Of a stretch of DNA of 64,000 nt, positions 34,677 to 44,200 are shown piece by piece. The notes beneath the pieces were generated by a model. The model was not told the origin of the DNA and did not search any database. It saw nothing but the letters and a program-made list of their open reading frames with translations. Made by a program: the position numbers and the translations under genes. The stretch's first letter is position 1; the number at the start of each line of letters is the position of its first letter. Source of the DNA: Eutreptiella sp. 'Long Island Sound 2002' (lineage: Eukaryota > Euglenozoa > Euglenophyceae > Eutreptiales > Eutreptiaceae); the NCBI GenBank assembly GCA_964036045.1, contig OZ038395.1:7584755-7648754 (forward strand), written 5' to 3'.

Positions 34677-37600
34677 TGCAGCCAAGGGTCCCAGCTAGGG
34701 CGGTCGCAGGATGGTGACGTGGGAAGCGCCGAACCATCCCAGTCGGGAGTCGATAAGCACAAAGGGACTGCCGCGGGCGGAAGGCCCGGTCCGGCACCCA
34801 GTCGCGGAGGCGGGGTGAGGGCAAGTGAAGGCACGAACCCTTGCACCCGTCCGTCCTTCGCGACCAAGAATGTGTTTGATGTACTACAGGATCTTTCCGA
34901 GAGTATCGGAGGATCACCCGGACCGCAGCTGGATGCTGCAGATGGGCAGCCTGAGCCCATTGTCCACGACCTGCACCAGTCGCTTGTCGAGCTTCTGGAA
35001 CGGCCGGAGATCCTGAGTTTGCACGCCATGCGCCGTGTCGGTCGCGAGCGGCAGTTGCATCTTAAGGTCCGTGCCTTATGCGGGGAAGTGGAAAAGGTTT
35101 TCGACGTGTTGGTCGACACGGGAGCTCAAGTCAGCTTGGTCAAGGCTGGCCTACTTCCACCAGAGTGTCTGACCGACAGTCGGAAACCTGTCAGGCTGAA
35201 GGTGGCGAACGGCCAGTACATGGTGGGAGGCACGAAGGAAGCGGCCATTGGGCTGCAGTTCGTGAACCATCGTGAGCTGAGCCGCCCAGACCTCGGCAAG
35301 GAAATCCTCCTGCACGGTCGCTTCTACGAGGCCGAGATGGACTGGGACATGATCGTCGGATACTACTTCATGATGGACACGGACTCCGGCGTCCTCCCGG
35401 CCCAGGCCTCCATGACCCTGTACCAGGACGACCAGCTCTCGTGGCTTTCGTCACCTGAGCACCATGTGGAATGCCAATGGATCCACCCCGAACGCAATCA
35501 GCTCGAAGTGGCCGCGCTGGACACTGAGCCCACTGGGCCAGCAAACCAGGAGTACGGCGTAACGCCGGAAGTGGCGAACCGAGTGGTTGCGGACCTGGGA
35601 GCGTCGGATCTGGCCCTGGATGCGTTCTCTTCAGGAACCTCCGCCCATCTTCGGGTATGTGAGAAGTACTGGAGCGCACAGGACTCCGCGTGGAAGAAGC
35701 ACTGGGGTCCGCATCAGGGCTTGATGTGGATCCATTGCCCTCGATGGGACATTCCAAGAGCGATAGCGAAGATTCGCAAGGACCGCTCCAAGGCAGTGCT
35801 GGTTGTTCCTATGGGATGCACCGAGGAGGAAAGTACCCGACATTGGGTAGCCTCATTGACCAACATGACCTTAAACAAGGTCGTCCTACCGGCTGGAGAG
35901 AGTGTCTATCAGGACGCTAAGGGACAGCCCATGCCGACCCAGAGATGGCCAACAGAATTCCACCATGTGGATGGGGGCCTTGATCAGGCCGACGCCACGG
36001 ACTTCGTGTGTGTCAACCGCATCATAGCAGAGCCCTGGCGGCAATGCTTTGCGGTTCCCCCTGTTGACATCGAAGAATCGGAATCGGAAAAACCCCTCAC
36101 AGAAGAGGAGCTGGATCTGGTTCAGGGGTATATGGATCAGCCCTTTCACGACTGGGGAACCCAACGTGAGGGCAAAGGCCAGGACAAAGCCTGGTGGGAA
36201 GTGGACTCGATCGTCTCTGGTTCCTATGACGGGAACACCTTCGTGCAGAGGGTGCTGGACCACCTATCCAGCCAGGACGAGCCAATCGGGGGTAACCCAC
36301 CCACCTACGGCGATCTATTCCAGGGCAAGACCAGAGATGGCCCTTTGGGCTACCTGGGAAGACCACCTGAGCCAAAAGCGAGCGGAGTAGCTACCCCTCA
36401 AGTAAGCTCCGTGGTCCAGGTGCCCGGAAAAGCCAAGGCGGAGTCCGATGATTGCCCCAAGATTCAGGCATTGAGGGCCAGGCTGAAGCAGAAGTATGGT
36501 GATACCTTCTTCAGCGGTAAGCCTGTGTTTCCCCCACCGGTGCGTGGACCGTATGGCGAGGCCAAGATACGACGGAAGCAGGACCCCCGTGTGTACCGGC
36601 ACCGGGAGTTTGCCCTGAGGGGCGAGAGGAAAGAGGCCATGGAGAAGATCCTCCGTGACTTCATCCAGAGAGGCTGGCTCGAGCCGTGCCACTCCGAATG
36701 GGCCTCTCCGTGCTTCGTCGTCCCCAAGAAGGTGGCCGGTGAATGGCGGCTCGTGGTCGACTACCACGGCCTGAACGCCCAAACGCAGCACGACAGCTAT
36801 ACGCTGCCCCTCATTGAGGACATGCTGCAAAAACAACACCGGCGGAGGATCTTCACGGTGATTGACCTGAAACATGGTTATCATCAGATGCCTCTCGCCG
36901 AGGAGTCCCGTGCCTGCACAGCCATGAGCACTCCACTTGGACCTCTCCAGTGGAAGGTGATGCCCATGGGCGTTACCAACGGCAATGAGGCTTTTCAGCG
37001 GATGCTGGAGAACCTGCTTGAGCCGGTGCGTGACTGTGCGGACCCCTTCGTGGACGACGTGATCATCGCGTCCGGGGACCCCAGTATGAGCTACGAGGAG
37101 CTCCTGGAGGCACATGAAAGGGACGTCACTCGGGTGCTGGACCTTCTGGTTCGGCACAAACTCACGGGCAGCAGTGACAAGGCCACCATTGCGGTAAGCG
37201 AGGTGGTCTTCGCTGGCCACGTAGTTGGGAACAGGGAGCGAAAGCCCATACCTGGCAAGGTGGCTGCGATTGAGCACTGGGAAAAGCCCAAGACGGTCTC
37301 TGAGCTACGGGCGTATCTGGGGTTCTGCAACTACTACTCGGGGTATATCAAAATGTATGCCGAGTATGCAGCCCCCATGACGACCATGCTCAAGGGCAAC
37401 CGAGAGGAGACCAAGAAGGGGTCCAAGAAGGCTCTGGTCTGGACAGAAGAGTCCGACCGTGCCTTTGAGGGGATGAAGCAGGCGCTGCTATCCGCAGTGG
37501 GTCTGCACCTCGTGGATCCCGACCGAGGGTTCGTCCTGCGCACCGACGCTTCCGACTACGCCATTGGCGCTGTGTTGGAGCAAGTGCTTGACGACGGGAG

Positions 37601-39650
37601 GCACGTGCCCGTGGCCTTCTGGAGCCGAGTCCTGGCGGAAGGCCAGAGACGGACGTGGACGCCCCGAGAAAAGGAGGCGTATGCCATCGTCATGGCTCTC
37701 AGGAAATGGGCTGGGTACATAGCCCTCCATCCCGTCACCGTCTGCACCGACCATCAGAGTCTGCAGTCGTGGCACAAGGAGCACGTGGACACCCCCTCAG
37801 GTCCCGCCTCCCGACGGGCAAGATGGCATGAGACCTTGGCCAAGTTCGACCTCACGGTTGTCTATATTTCTGGAAAGGATAACACCGTGGCGGACTGTCT
37901 CAGTAGGTGGGCCTATCCCGCCAGCAAGGGCATGACGGATATCTCTGCCCATGGCGATGAGGCTGAGACCGCTGAAGCCAAGAGGATCATCGAAATGGAG
38001 CGCCTGATGGAGGAGGAGGGTGTAAAATGCTTCGTCGTTATGGCTGCGGATGCCCCCCTCGCAACGAGGGTGAGCAGAGCGGTCAGCGTACTCGCCCCTG
38101 AGGGAGCTGAGTCCGACAAGCACCTCTTCCCGGAGTCTTGCCTCCAGGACGACTGGACCGACGATTACGCCAAGTCTGAGGCCTTTGCGGCCGAGTATAG
38201 GGCTGTGACCGATCCTGACGACGGGCAGAAGTGGCCAAAGGGGCTGACCGAGGAAGATGGCAAGCTCTACCGGAATGGTAAGCTGCTAGTACCGGAGTCC
38301 CGGGTGCTCGAGCTTTGCGAAGCTTGGCACCACCACATGCTGCACCCAGGGGTCAAGAAGCAAGCCCTTGACATGCAGCGCCGGTTCGAGATCGACCATA
38401 TCGTTCTCTACACCGCCATCAAGAAGGTCAGGAAGGGTTGTTCGGTCTGCCAGGCCTGCAATCCCGACAACCGGAACGTCAAGGGGGAAGCCCAATGGAC
38501 CCCGGTTCCTGACCAGCCCATGGAGAGCGTGGCCATGGACATCTTCTCCATGCCCGAAGTGCACATTGGCAAGGAGACCTTTGACTGTGTGGTTCTCTGT
38601 GTGGACCGCCACAGCGGCTACATTGTAGCCGTTCCGGCACGCAAAAAGGGGTTGCTTGCCAAGGAAGTGGCAGTCATGATGATTCGTCATTGGCTGACCG
38701 TCTTTGACATCCCCCGCACCATTTGCAGTGACCGAGGGCCCCAGTTTACTGGTGGCTGGTTCAAGGCTATGTGTTCCCTCATGGGAATACGTCACGCCAA
38801 GAGCGTCGCCTATCTCAGCCGGTCTAACGGCCGTGCGGAAGTGGCTGGACGGCAGCTGTTCGAGAAGCTGCGCAAGATCCACATCACCAATCCACGTCGG
38901 AACTGGTTTGAGGAGATGTGGCCTGCTCTGAAGGCCCATCATGACACCCCCACTCCGGGCGGTTTGTCCCCTCACCAGATTCTGTTCGGCAGGGACCCCC
39001 TGGGTAGGGGACTTCCCTTGTCTGGTGATGGCATGGCTATGGATGCCAAGGAATTCTTCGCGCGGCAAGAGCAAACGGCGCGGGACATCCGCCAGCAGCT
39101 CGAGAAGGAGCATGCTGAGCGTCAGAAGTCCGCCCCGAGCTCGACAGCGCAGAAGTTCAGGGTGGGAGACCCGGTGTGGGTGATCAGACCCCGCCCTATG
39201 GGCACCCACCGCACCAAAACCTGGTTCACACCCGGAGAGGTGGTCCGCAGGATTGGTGAGGACACCTACTGCATCAAGGTGGGTCACGGACAGTTCCGGG
39301 AGCGCCACGAGAGTCAACTCCGTGTGCGGGAACCAGACCTCCGTGGCCAACATGTGTCCCTGAGCTATGCCGCACATGAGGCTGATTCGGATGATGACTA
39401 TGCTGAGCAGGACGCCTATACTGTCGAGAAGATCCTGGCTCAGCGTCCGAAAGCCTCGGCACCCGGAGGTCTGGAGTTCAAGGTTCGTTGGCGAGGCTAT
39501 GGGCCGTCCCACGATACCTGGGAACCCGTCTCCTCGTTCGTGCCGCGGGTCAATACTCCCTTCATGGAGTACATCCGCAAGCACAAGACCAAGATCCACG
39601 TTTCGGACTTGGCAGCACTCACCCGGGCGATTGCAGCCAGGGGTGCCTGA
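34668..39650 (+). CDS. pol: pol polyprotein: protease, Dam-like domain, RT, RNase H, integrase, chromodomain
   Basis: One intact frame of 1,660 codons. Numbering residues from the GTG at 34719: retropepsin with VDTGAQVSL (Asp133); a Dam-methyltransferase-like segment at about 279-367; RT with VIDLKHGYHQM (Asp716) and FVDD (777-780) in place of the usual YVDD; RNase H with RTDASDYAIG (Asp943), Glu986 and CTDHQSL (Asp1011). The integrase has an N-terminal HHCC zinc region (from about His1204) and a catalytic core of Asp1274, Asp1338 and Glu1374. That is exactly D,D-35-E. A chromodomain follows at about 1567-1608 (YTVEKILAQRP…FKVRWRGYGPSHDTWEP). Domain order PR-RT-RH-INT-CHR defines a Ty3/gypsy chromovirus. 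All catalytic residues are present, so Pol looks functional. Translation probably depends on readthrough of the UAG just upstream. Confidence 0.95.
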   Translation, partial: RSPCSQGSQLGRSQDGDVGSAEPSQSGVDKHKGTAAGGRPGPAPSRGGGVRASEGTNPCTRPSFATKNVFDVLQDLSESIGGSPGPQLDAADGQPEPIVHDLHQSLVELLERPEILSLHAMRRVGRERQLHLKVRALCGEVEKVFDVLVDTGAQVSLVKAGLLPPECLTDSRKPVRLKVANGQYMVGGTKEAAIGLQFVNHRELSRPDLGKEILLHGRFYEAEMDWDMIVGYYFMMDTDSGVLPAQASMTLYQDDQLSWLSSPEHHVECQWIHPERNQLEVAALDTEPTGPANQEYGVTPEVANRVVADLGASDLALDAFSSGTSAHLRVCEKYWSAQDSAWKKHWGPHQGLMWIHCPRWDIPRAIAKIRKDRSKAVLVVPMGCTEEESTRHWVASLTNMTLNKVVLPAGESVYQDAKGQPMPTQRWPTEFHHVDGGLDQADATDFVCVNRIIAEPWRQCFAVPPVDIEESESEKPLTEEELDLVQGYMDQPFHDWGTQREGKGQDKAWWEVDSIVSGSYDGNTFVQRVLDHLSSQDEPIGGNPPTYGDLFQGKTRDGPLGYLGRPPEPKASGVATPQVSSVVQVPGKAKAESDDCPKIQALRARLKQKYGDTFFSGKPVFPPPVRGPYGEAKIRRKQDPRVYRHREFALRGERKEAMEKILRDFIQRGWLEPCHSEWASPCFVVPKKVAGEWRLVVDYHGLNAQTQHDSYTLPLIEDMLQKQHRRRIFTVIDLKHGYHQMPLAEESRACTAMSTPLGPLQWKVMPMGVTNGNEAFQRMLENLLEPVRDCADPFVDDVIIASGDPSMSYEELLEAHERDVTRVLDLLVRHKLTGSSDKATIAVSEVVFAGHVVGNRERKPIPGKVAAIEHWEKPKTVSELRAYLGFCNYYSGYIKMYAEYAAPMTTMLKGNREETKKGSKKALVWTEESDRAFEGMKQALLSAVGLHLVDPDRGFVLRTDASDYAIGAVLEQVLDDGRHVPVAFWSRVLAEGQRRTWTPREKEAYAIVMALRKWAGYIALHPVTVCTDHQSLQSWHKEHVDTPSGPASRRARWHETLAKFDLTVVYISGKDNTVADCLSRWAYPASKGMTDISAHGDEAETAEAKRIIEMERLMEEEGVKCFVVMAADAPLATRVSRAVSVLAPEGAESDKHLFPESCLQDDWTDDYAKSEAFAAEYRAVTDPDDGQKWPKGLTEEDGKLYRNGKLLVPESRVLELCEAWHHHMLHPGVKKQALDMQRRFEIDHIVLYTAIKKVRKGCSVCQACNPDNRNVKGEAQWTPVPDQPMESVAMDIFSMPEVHIGKETFDCVVLCVDRHSGYIVAVPARKKGLLAKEVAVMMIRHWLTVFDIPRTICSDRGPQFTGGWFKAMCSLMGIRHAKSVAYLSRSNGRAEVAGRQLFEKLRKIHITNPRRNWFEEMWPALKAHHDTPTPGGLSPHQILFGRDPLGRGLPLSGDGMAMDAKEFFARQEQTARDIRQQLEKEHAERQKSAPSSTAQKFRVGDPVWVIRPRPMGTHRTKTWFTPGEVVRRIGEDTYCIKVGHGQFRERHESQLRVREPDLRGQHVSLSYAAHEADSDDDYAEQDAYTVEKILAQRPKASAPGGLEFKVRWRGYGPSHDTWEPVSSFVPRVNTPFMEYIRKHKTKIHVSDLAALTRAIAARGA
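35553..35820 (+). other. Dam-like (adenine methyltransferase-related) domain inside Pol
   Basis: Residues about 279-367 (from GVTPEVANRVVADLG, through ALDAFSSGTSAHLRVCEKYW, SAQDSAWKKHW, LMWIHCPRWD and AIAKIRKDRSKAVLVVPM) follow the layout of phage/DIRS-type N6-adenine methyltransferases: a T-P-x-x-L/V start, a D-A-F/C-A/S-S segment, a D-S-x-x-x-x-W motif and a W-x-N-P-P-Y catalytic motif. Here the NPPY position reads HCPR, so methylation activity is doubtful. It lies between protease and RT, a place where chromoviruses normally have only a linker. The assignment is by pattern only; it needs a profile search. Confidence 0.45.
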
Positions 39651-40123
39651 TCAGCGCCCTGAGCTCTCCCCTGATGTGTTTTCAGCGCTTGTGAGGTCGA
39701 CGGATCGTCCCTTACTTGCTTGCTCTCTTACATCTTCCGGTGACCTGCCATCAGAGTGGCCATATACCCCCCCCTGCTGAATCCAGAGGAGGATGGCCCC
39801 TCTCTTCTTCTATTCGTCACTCCCCCCCCTGCTGAATCCTTGGGAAACCAGGTAGGGCGACTGACCTTCATTTTTCTGAGCTCTTGGGGCCTTGAAGCCC
39901 ATACGACGTTGCGCAACGGATGCCGCTGTCATCGGCATTGCGATTTTTGGTGTGTGGTCTGGTCCCATGGCATTTGCGGGATCCAGACCAGTCGACGTGT
40001 GTCTGCAGACTATATATGGCCTGAACTCAGGCGTTTTCCTGTCCACCCTCCTGCATTTGCCTTATTCTGACCGTGGCGTGGTTTGGCGCTCTGTTCAGAG
40101 TGTGTTTACACGCCTATTTACCT
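39651..40123 (+). other. Chromovirus 3' region, proximal part
   Basis: Non-coding sequence after the pol TGA. An 18-bp direct repeat, cccccccctgctgaatcc, occurs at 39767-39784 and 39822-39839. No gene is seen. It is probably continuous, in the uninterrupted element, with sequence that now starts at about 60056. Confidence 0.5.
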
Positions 40124-40131
40124 CGCTTGTT

Positions 40132-41270
40132 CACCTCCCCCCCCATGGGGGGCTTTTAATTGGGGGGCCGGGGAATGGGGCCCCGCCCCCCTCTAAAAGC
40201 AGTCCTTATGCCATTATATACGATCCGCGCGCCGAAACGAAACATATCCCAAAAGTGTACGATGCAGCCCCTCTAAATGACCGCCTCAAGAAGCTGACTC
40301 GCGCCGTCATATTTGTTTCGATTGATCATGGCTGTTTTGCAAAGTTAGGACCTTTACAAGGTTTTAACTTCTTTACCAGCATCCACTAATTCCATATAAG
40401 CTAGGGATGCGATTTAAAGGTGCACCAGCAAAGTTGAGGTGCCGAACAACACTATATATCAGCCACAGGCCCCAAATCCCAAGAAATCTATTTGACATAT
40501 TATTTATTTGCTGTGCACGCGTGCATTTTGCAGTCGCCGGCATTTGCGATCTTTCATTTTGACTGTTCAAAGTGAAATCGGGCTACAATGCACTAAATTT
40601 CGATCTAAGACCAGATTTCTAAATGATTCTAAAAGCCTCGTCTTGCTGTTCAATCGAGAAACCGCCGTCGTTTTGTTTTAGCACCGTTTCCCGATTTGAC
40701 GGTTTTCAGCGCACTCAGCGGCACTTTTTAAGCTCAAAAATGGAAAGAACACCCCCAAATTGACCAAAATTGCCCTTGATTTCGTCAAAATCCGATACAA
40801 TAGGCCCGAGTTATGAATATGTCAATTTTATGCTATTTGCACCCTGTATCGCTAATCTTGCCCAATGCACCCTCCCTGTCCTTGCGCTGCTAGCTTAAAC
40901 ATAAGGCAAAGGAGTGTTTTTGCGTTTGTTTGTCACCGCCCGGCTCCGTTTCCGACATAGAAAAGTGACCCGAAAATGGCTAAAAACGTAATAAGGCTTT
41001 TCTTTTGATGGTGCTTCGCACCAGCAAAGGAAAAGCCACACCAAGCACGAAAGACGAAGGATTCATTTAACCTTACTTTTCCACATCCTCCGCAACATAT
41101 CATGTATCATTGCTTCATTGAAATTTCCTCAACATGCTCATCTTTCTTTGTTATAAATACGTGATCATGCACGTGCATATCGTGCAATCTGAATTCGTCG
41201 TCCGACAGATACCCTTCGGAGGCGATCACAGCCCGCACACTGCCCTTCCCCATCTCGTGGAGCCCCCCTC
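40132..41270 (+). repeat. R1, 1,139-bp flanking repeat
   Basis: It begins cacctccccccccatggggg and ends agcccccctc before CGCTTGTT. By eye it matches R2 with roughly 20 substitutions or small indels (about 2%). It carries a hairpin at about 40997-41039 (ggcttttc…tggtgc-ttc-gcacca…gaaaagcc). No TG…CA ends, no terminal inverted repeats, no ORF of note. Confidence 0.85.
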
Positions 41271-44200
41271 CGCTTGTTCAATTCCCCCCCGCAGGGGGCT
41301 GGCTTCTGTGGGGGTCGGGGTGTTGGGGGCCCCTGACCCCGCGCCAGAAGCAGTGACCAACTACCACGTTACGCCACCCCCCCCCCCTGGAAGACAGCCC
41401 TTCTCAAAACCCTGCAATGCAGCCCCTTAAAATGATCGCAATGGAATTCTAAGAATGCGACTTTTCTTTTTTTTGGCCGATGATGTTCGTTTTGGTGAAT
41501 TAGGACCGTTTTAAGCGGTTTTTCGGGCAGTCTACGGAAATTTGGGGCTGAATTCCGTATTGGTTCTTGCTTGCGAAGTTGCACCATGTTGTAGCCCCTT
41601 AAAATGACCGGCTCGGGCCAAAACGTCAGAAAAGCAACCTAATTGGCCAAATCAGGTGCCGTTTGGATGTTTTACGGTCACTTTTGAGCGTTTTTTGGCA
41701 GTTTTTTGCCATATTTTTTGCCATATTTGGCATGTATACTTGCTGCCCATCTGGCAAGCCTTTTTTGCCAATGGGGCAACCATATTGGGCAAGAAGCAGG
41801 AGGCAGCACCCGCTAGGCTCTGTTTTTGTGGGGCTTGGCCCACAAAAACGGAGCCTAGCGGCCGGCGCTGGCGCCGTTGATCCCGTGTTTTCATGGTTTT
41901 CACCTTCTCCGCCTTTGAATGGTCTTTTTGCCTTTCTGTTCTTGTCCTCCCCGTTCTCATCTGAACACCCGTGCGACCCCACCTCGTGCAACTTTCCCCC
42001 ACTTGTTCAAATCCCCCCCGCAGGGGGCTGGCTTCTGTGGGGGTCGGGGTGTTGGGGGCCCCTGACCCCGCGCCGGAAGCAGTGACCAACTACTACGTTA
42101 TGCCACCCCCCCCCCCTGGAAGACAGCCCTTCTCAAAACCCTGCAATGCAGCCCCTTAAAATGATCGCAATGGAATTCTAAGAACGCGACTTTTCTTCTT
42201 TTTGGCCGATGATGGTCGTTTTGGTGAATTAGGATTCTTTTAAGCAGTTTTTCGGGCAGTCTCCGAAAATTTGGGGCTGAATACCATATTGGCTCTTGCT
42301 TGCGAAGTTACATCATGTTGTAGCCCCTTAAAATGACCGGCTCGGGCCAAAACGTCAGAAAAGCAACCTAATTGGCCAAGTCAGTTGCCCTTTTGATGAT
42401 TTACGGTTAATTTTGTGCGTTTTTAGGCAGTTTTCTGCCACTTTTTTCGCCATATTTGGCATGTATACTTGCTGCCCATCTGGCAAACCTTTTCTGCCAA
42501 CGGGGCAACCATATTGTGCAAGAGGCAAGAGGCAGCACCCGCTAGGCTACGTTTTTGTGGGGCTTGGCCCACAAAAACGGAGCCTAGCGGCCGGCGCTGG
42601 CGCCGTTGCTCCCGTGTTTTCATGGTTTTCTCCTTCTCCGCCTTTGAATGGTCTTTTTGCCTTTGTGCTCCTTGTCCTCCCCGTTCTCATCTGAGCATCC
42701 GTGCGACCCCACCTCGTGCATCTTTCCCCCGCTTGTTCAAATCCCCCCCGCAGGGGGCTGGCTTCTGTGGGGGTCGGGGTGTTGGGGGCCCCTGACCCCG
42801 CGCCAGAAGCAGTGACCAACTACTACGTTACGTCACCCCCCCCCCCTGGAAGACAGCCCTTCTCAAAACCCTGCAATGCAGCCCCTTAAAATGATCGCAA
42901 TGGAATTCTAAGAACGCGACTTTTCTTCTTTTTGGCCGACGATGGTCGTTTTGGTGAATTAGGACCGTTTTAAGCAGCTTTTCGGGCAGTCTCCGAAAAT
43001 TTGGGGCTGAATTCTTTATTGGCTTATGCTTGCGAAGTTACATCATGTTGTAGCCCCTTAAAATGACCGGCTCGGGCCAAAACGTCAGAAAAGCAACCTC
43101 ATTGGCCAAATGTGGTGCGGTTTCGATGATTTACAGTCAATTTTGTGCGTTTTTTGGCAGTTTTTTGCCATTTTTTTCGCCATATTTGGCATGTATACTT
43201 GCTGCCCATCTGGCAAGCCTTTTTTGCCAATGGTGCAACGATATTGTGCAAGAGGCACGAAGCAGCACCCGCTAGGCTACGTTTTTGTGGGGCTTGGCCC
43301 ACAAAAACGGAGCCTAGCGGCCGGAGCTGGCGCCGTTGCTCCCATGTTTTCATGGTTTTCCCCTTCTCCGCCTTTGAATGGTCTTTTTGCCTTTGTGCTC
43401 CTTGTCCTCCCCGTTCTCATCTGAGCACCCGTGCGACCCCACCTCGTGCAATTTCCCCCCGCTTGTTCAATTCCCCCCCGCAGGGGGCTGGCTTCTGTGG
43501 GGGTCGGGGTGTTGGGGGCCCCTGACCCCGCGCCAGAAGCAGTGACCAACTACTACGTTACGCGACCCCCCCCCCCTGGAAGACAGCCCTTCTCAAAACC
43601 CCGCAATGCAGCCCCTTAAAATGATCGCAATCAAATTCTAAGAACGCGACTTCTCTTCTTTTTGGCCGACGATGGTCGTTTTGGTGAATTAGGACCGTTT
43701 TAAGCAGTTTTTCGGGCAGTCTCCGGAAATATGGGGCTGAATTCCCAATTGGCTCTTGCTTGCGAAGTTACATCATGTTGTAGCCCCTTAAAATGACCCG
43801 CTCGGGCCAAAATGTCAGAAAAGCAACCTCATTGGCCCAATCTGGTGCCGTTTTGACGATTTACGGTCAATTTTGTGCGTTTTTTGGCAGTTTTTTGCCA
43901 TATTTGGCATGTATACTTGCTACCCATCTGGCAACCCTTTTCTGCCAATAGGGCAACCATATTGTGCAAAAGGCAGGAGGCAGCTCCCGCTAGGCTACGT
44001 TTTTGTGGGGCTTGGGCCCACAAAAACGGAGCCTAGCGGCCGGCGCTGGCGCCGTTGCTCCCGTATTTTCATGGTTTTCTCCTTCTCCGCCTTTGAATGG
44101 TCTTTTTGCCTTTGTGCTCCTTGTCCTCCCCGTTCTCATCTGAGCACCCGTGCGACCCCATCTCGTGCAATTTCCCCCCGCTTGTTCAAATCCCCCCCGC

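Noticed and set aside
38286-39599. 437-codon minus-strand ORF opposite integrase/chromodomain
   Set aside because: The plus strand carries clear integrase and chromodomain motifs; the antisense frame is a by-product of codon bias.
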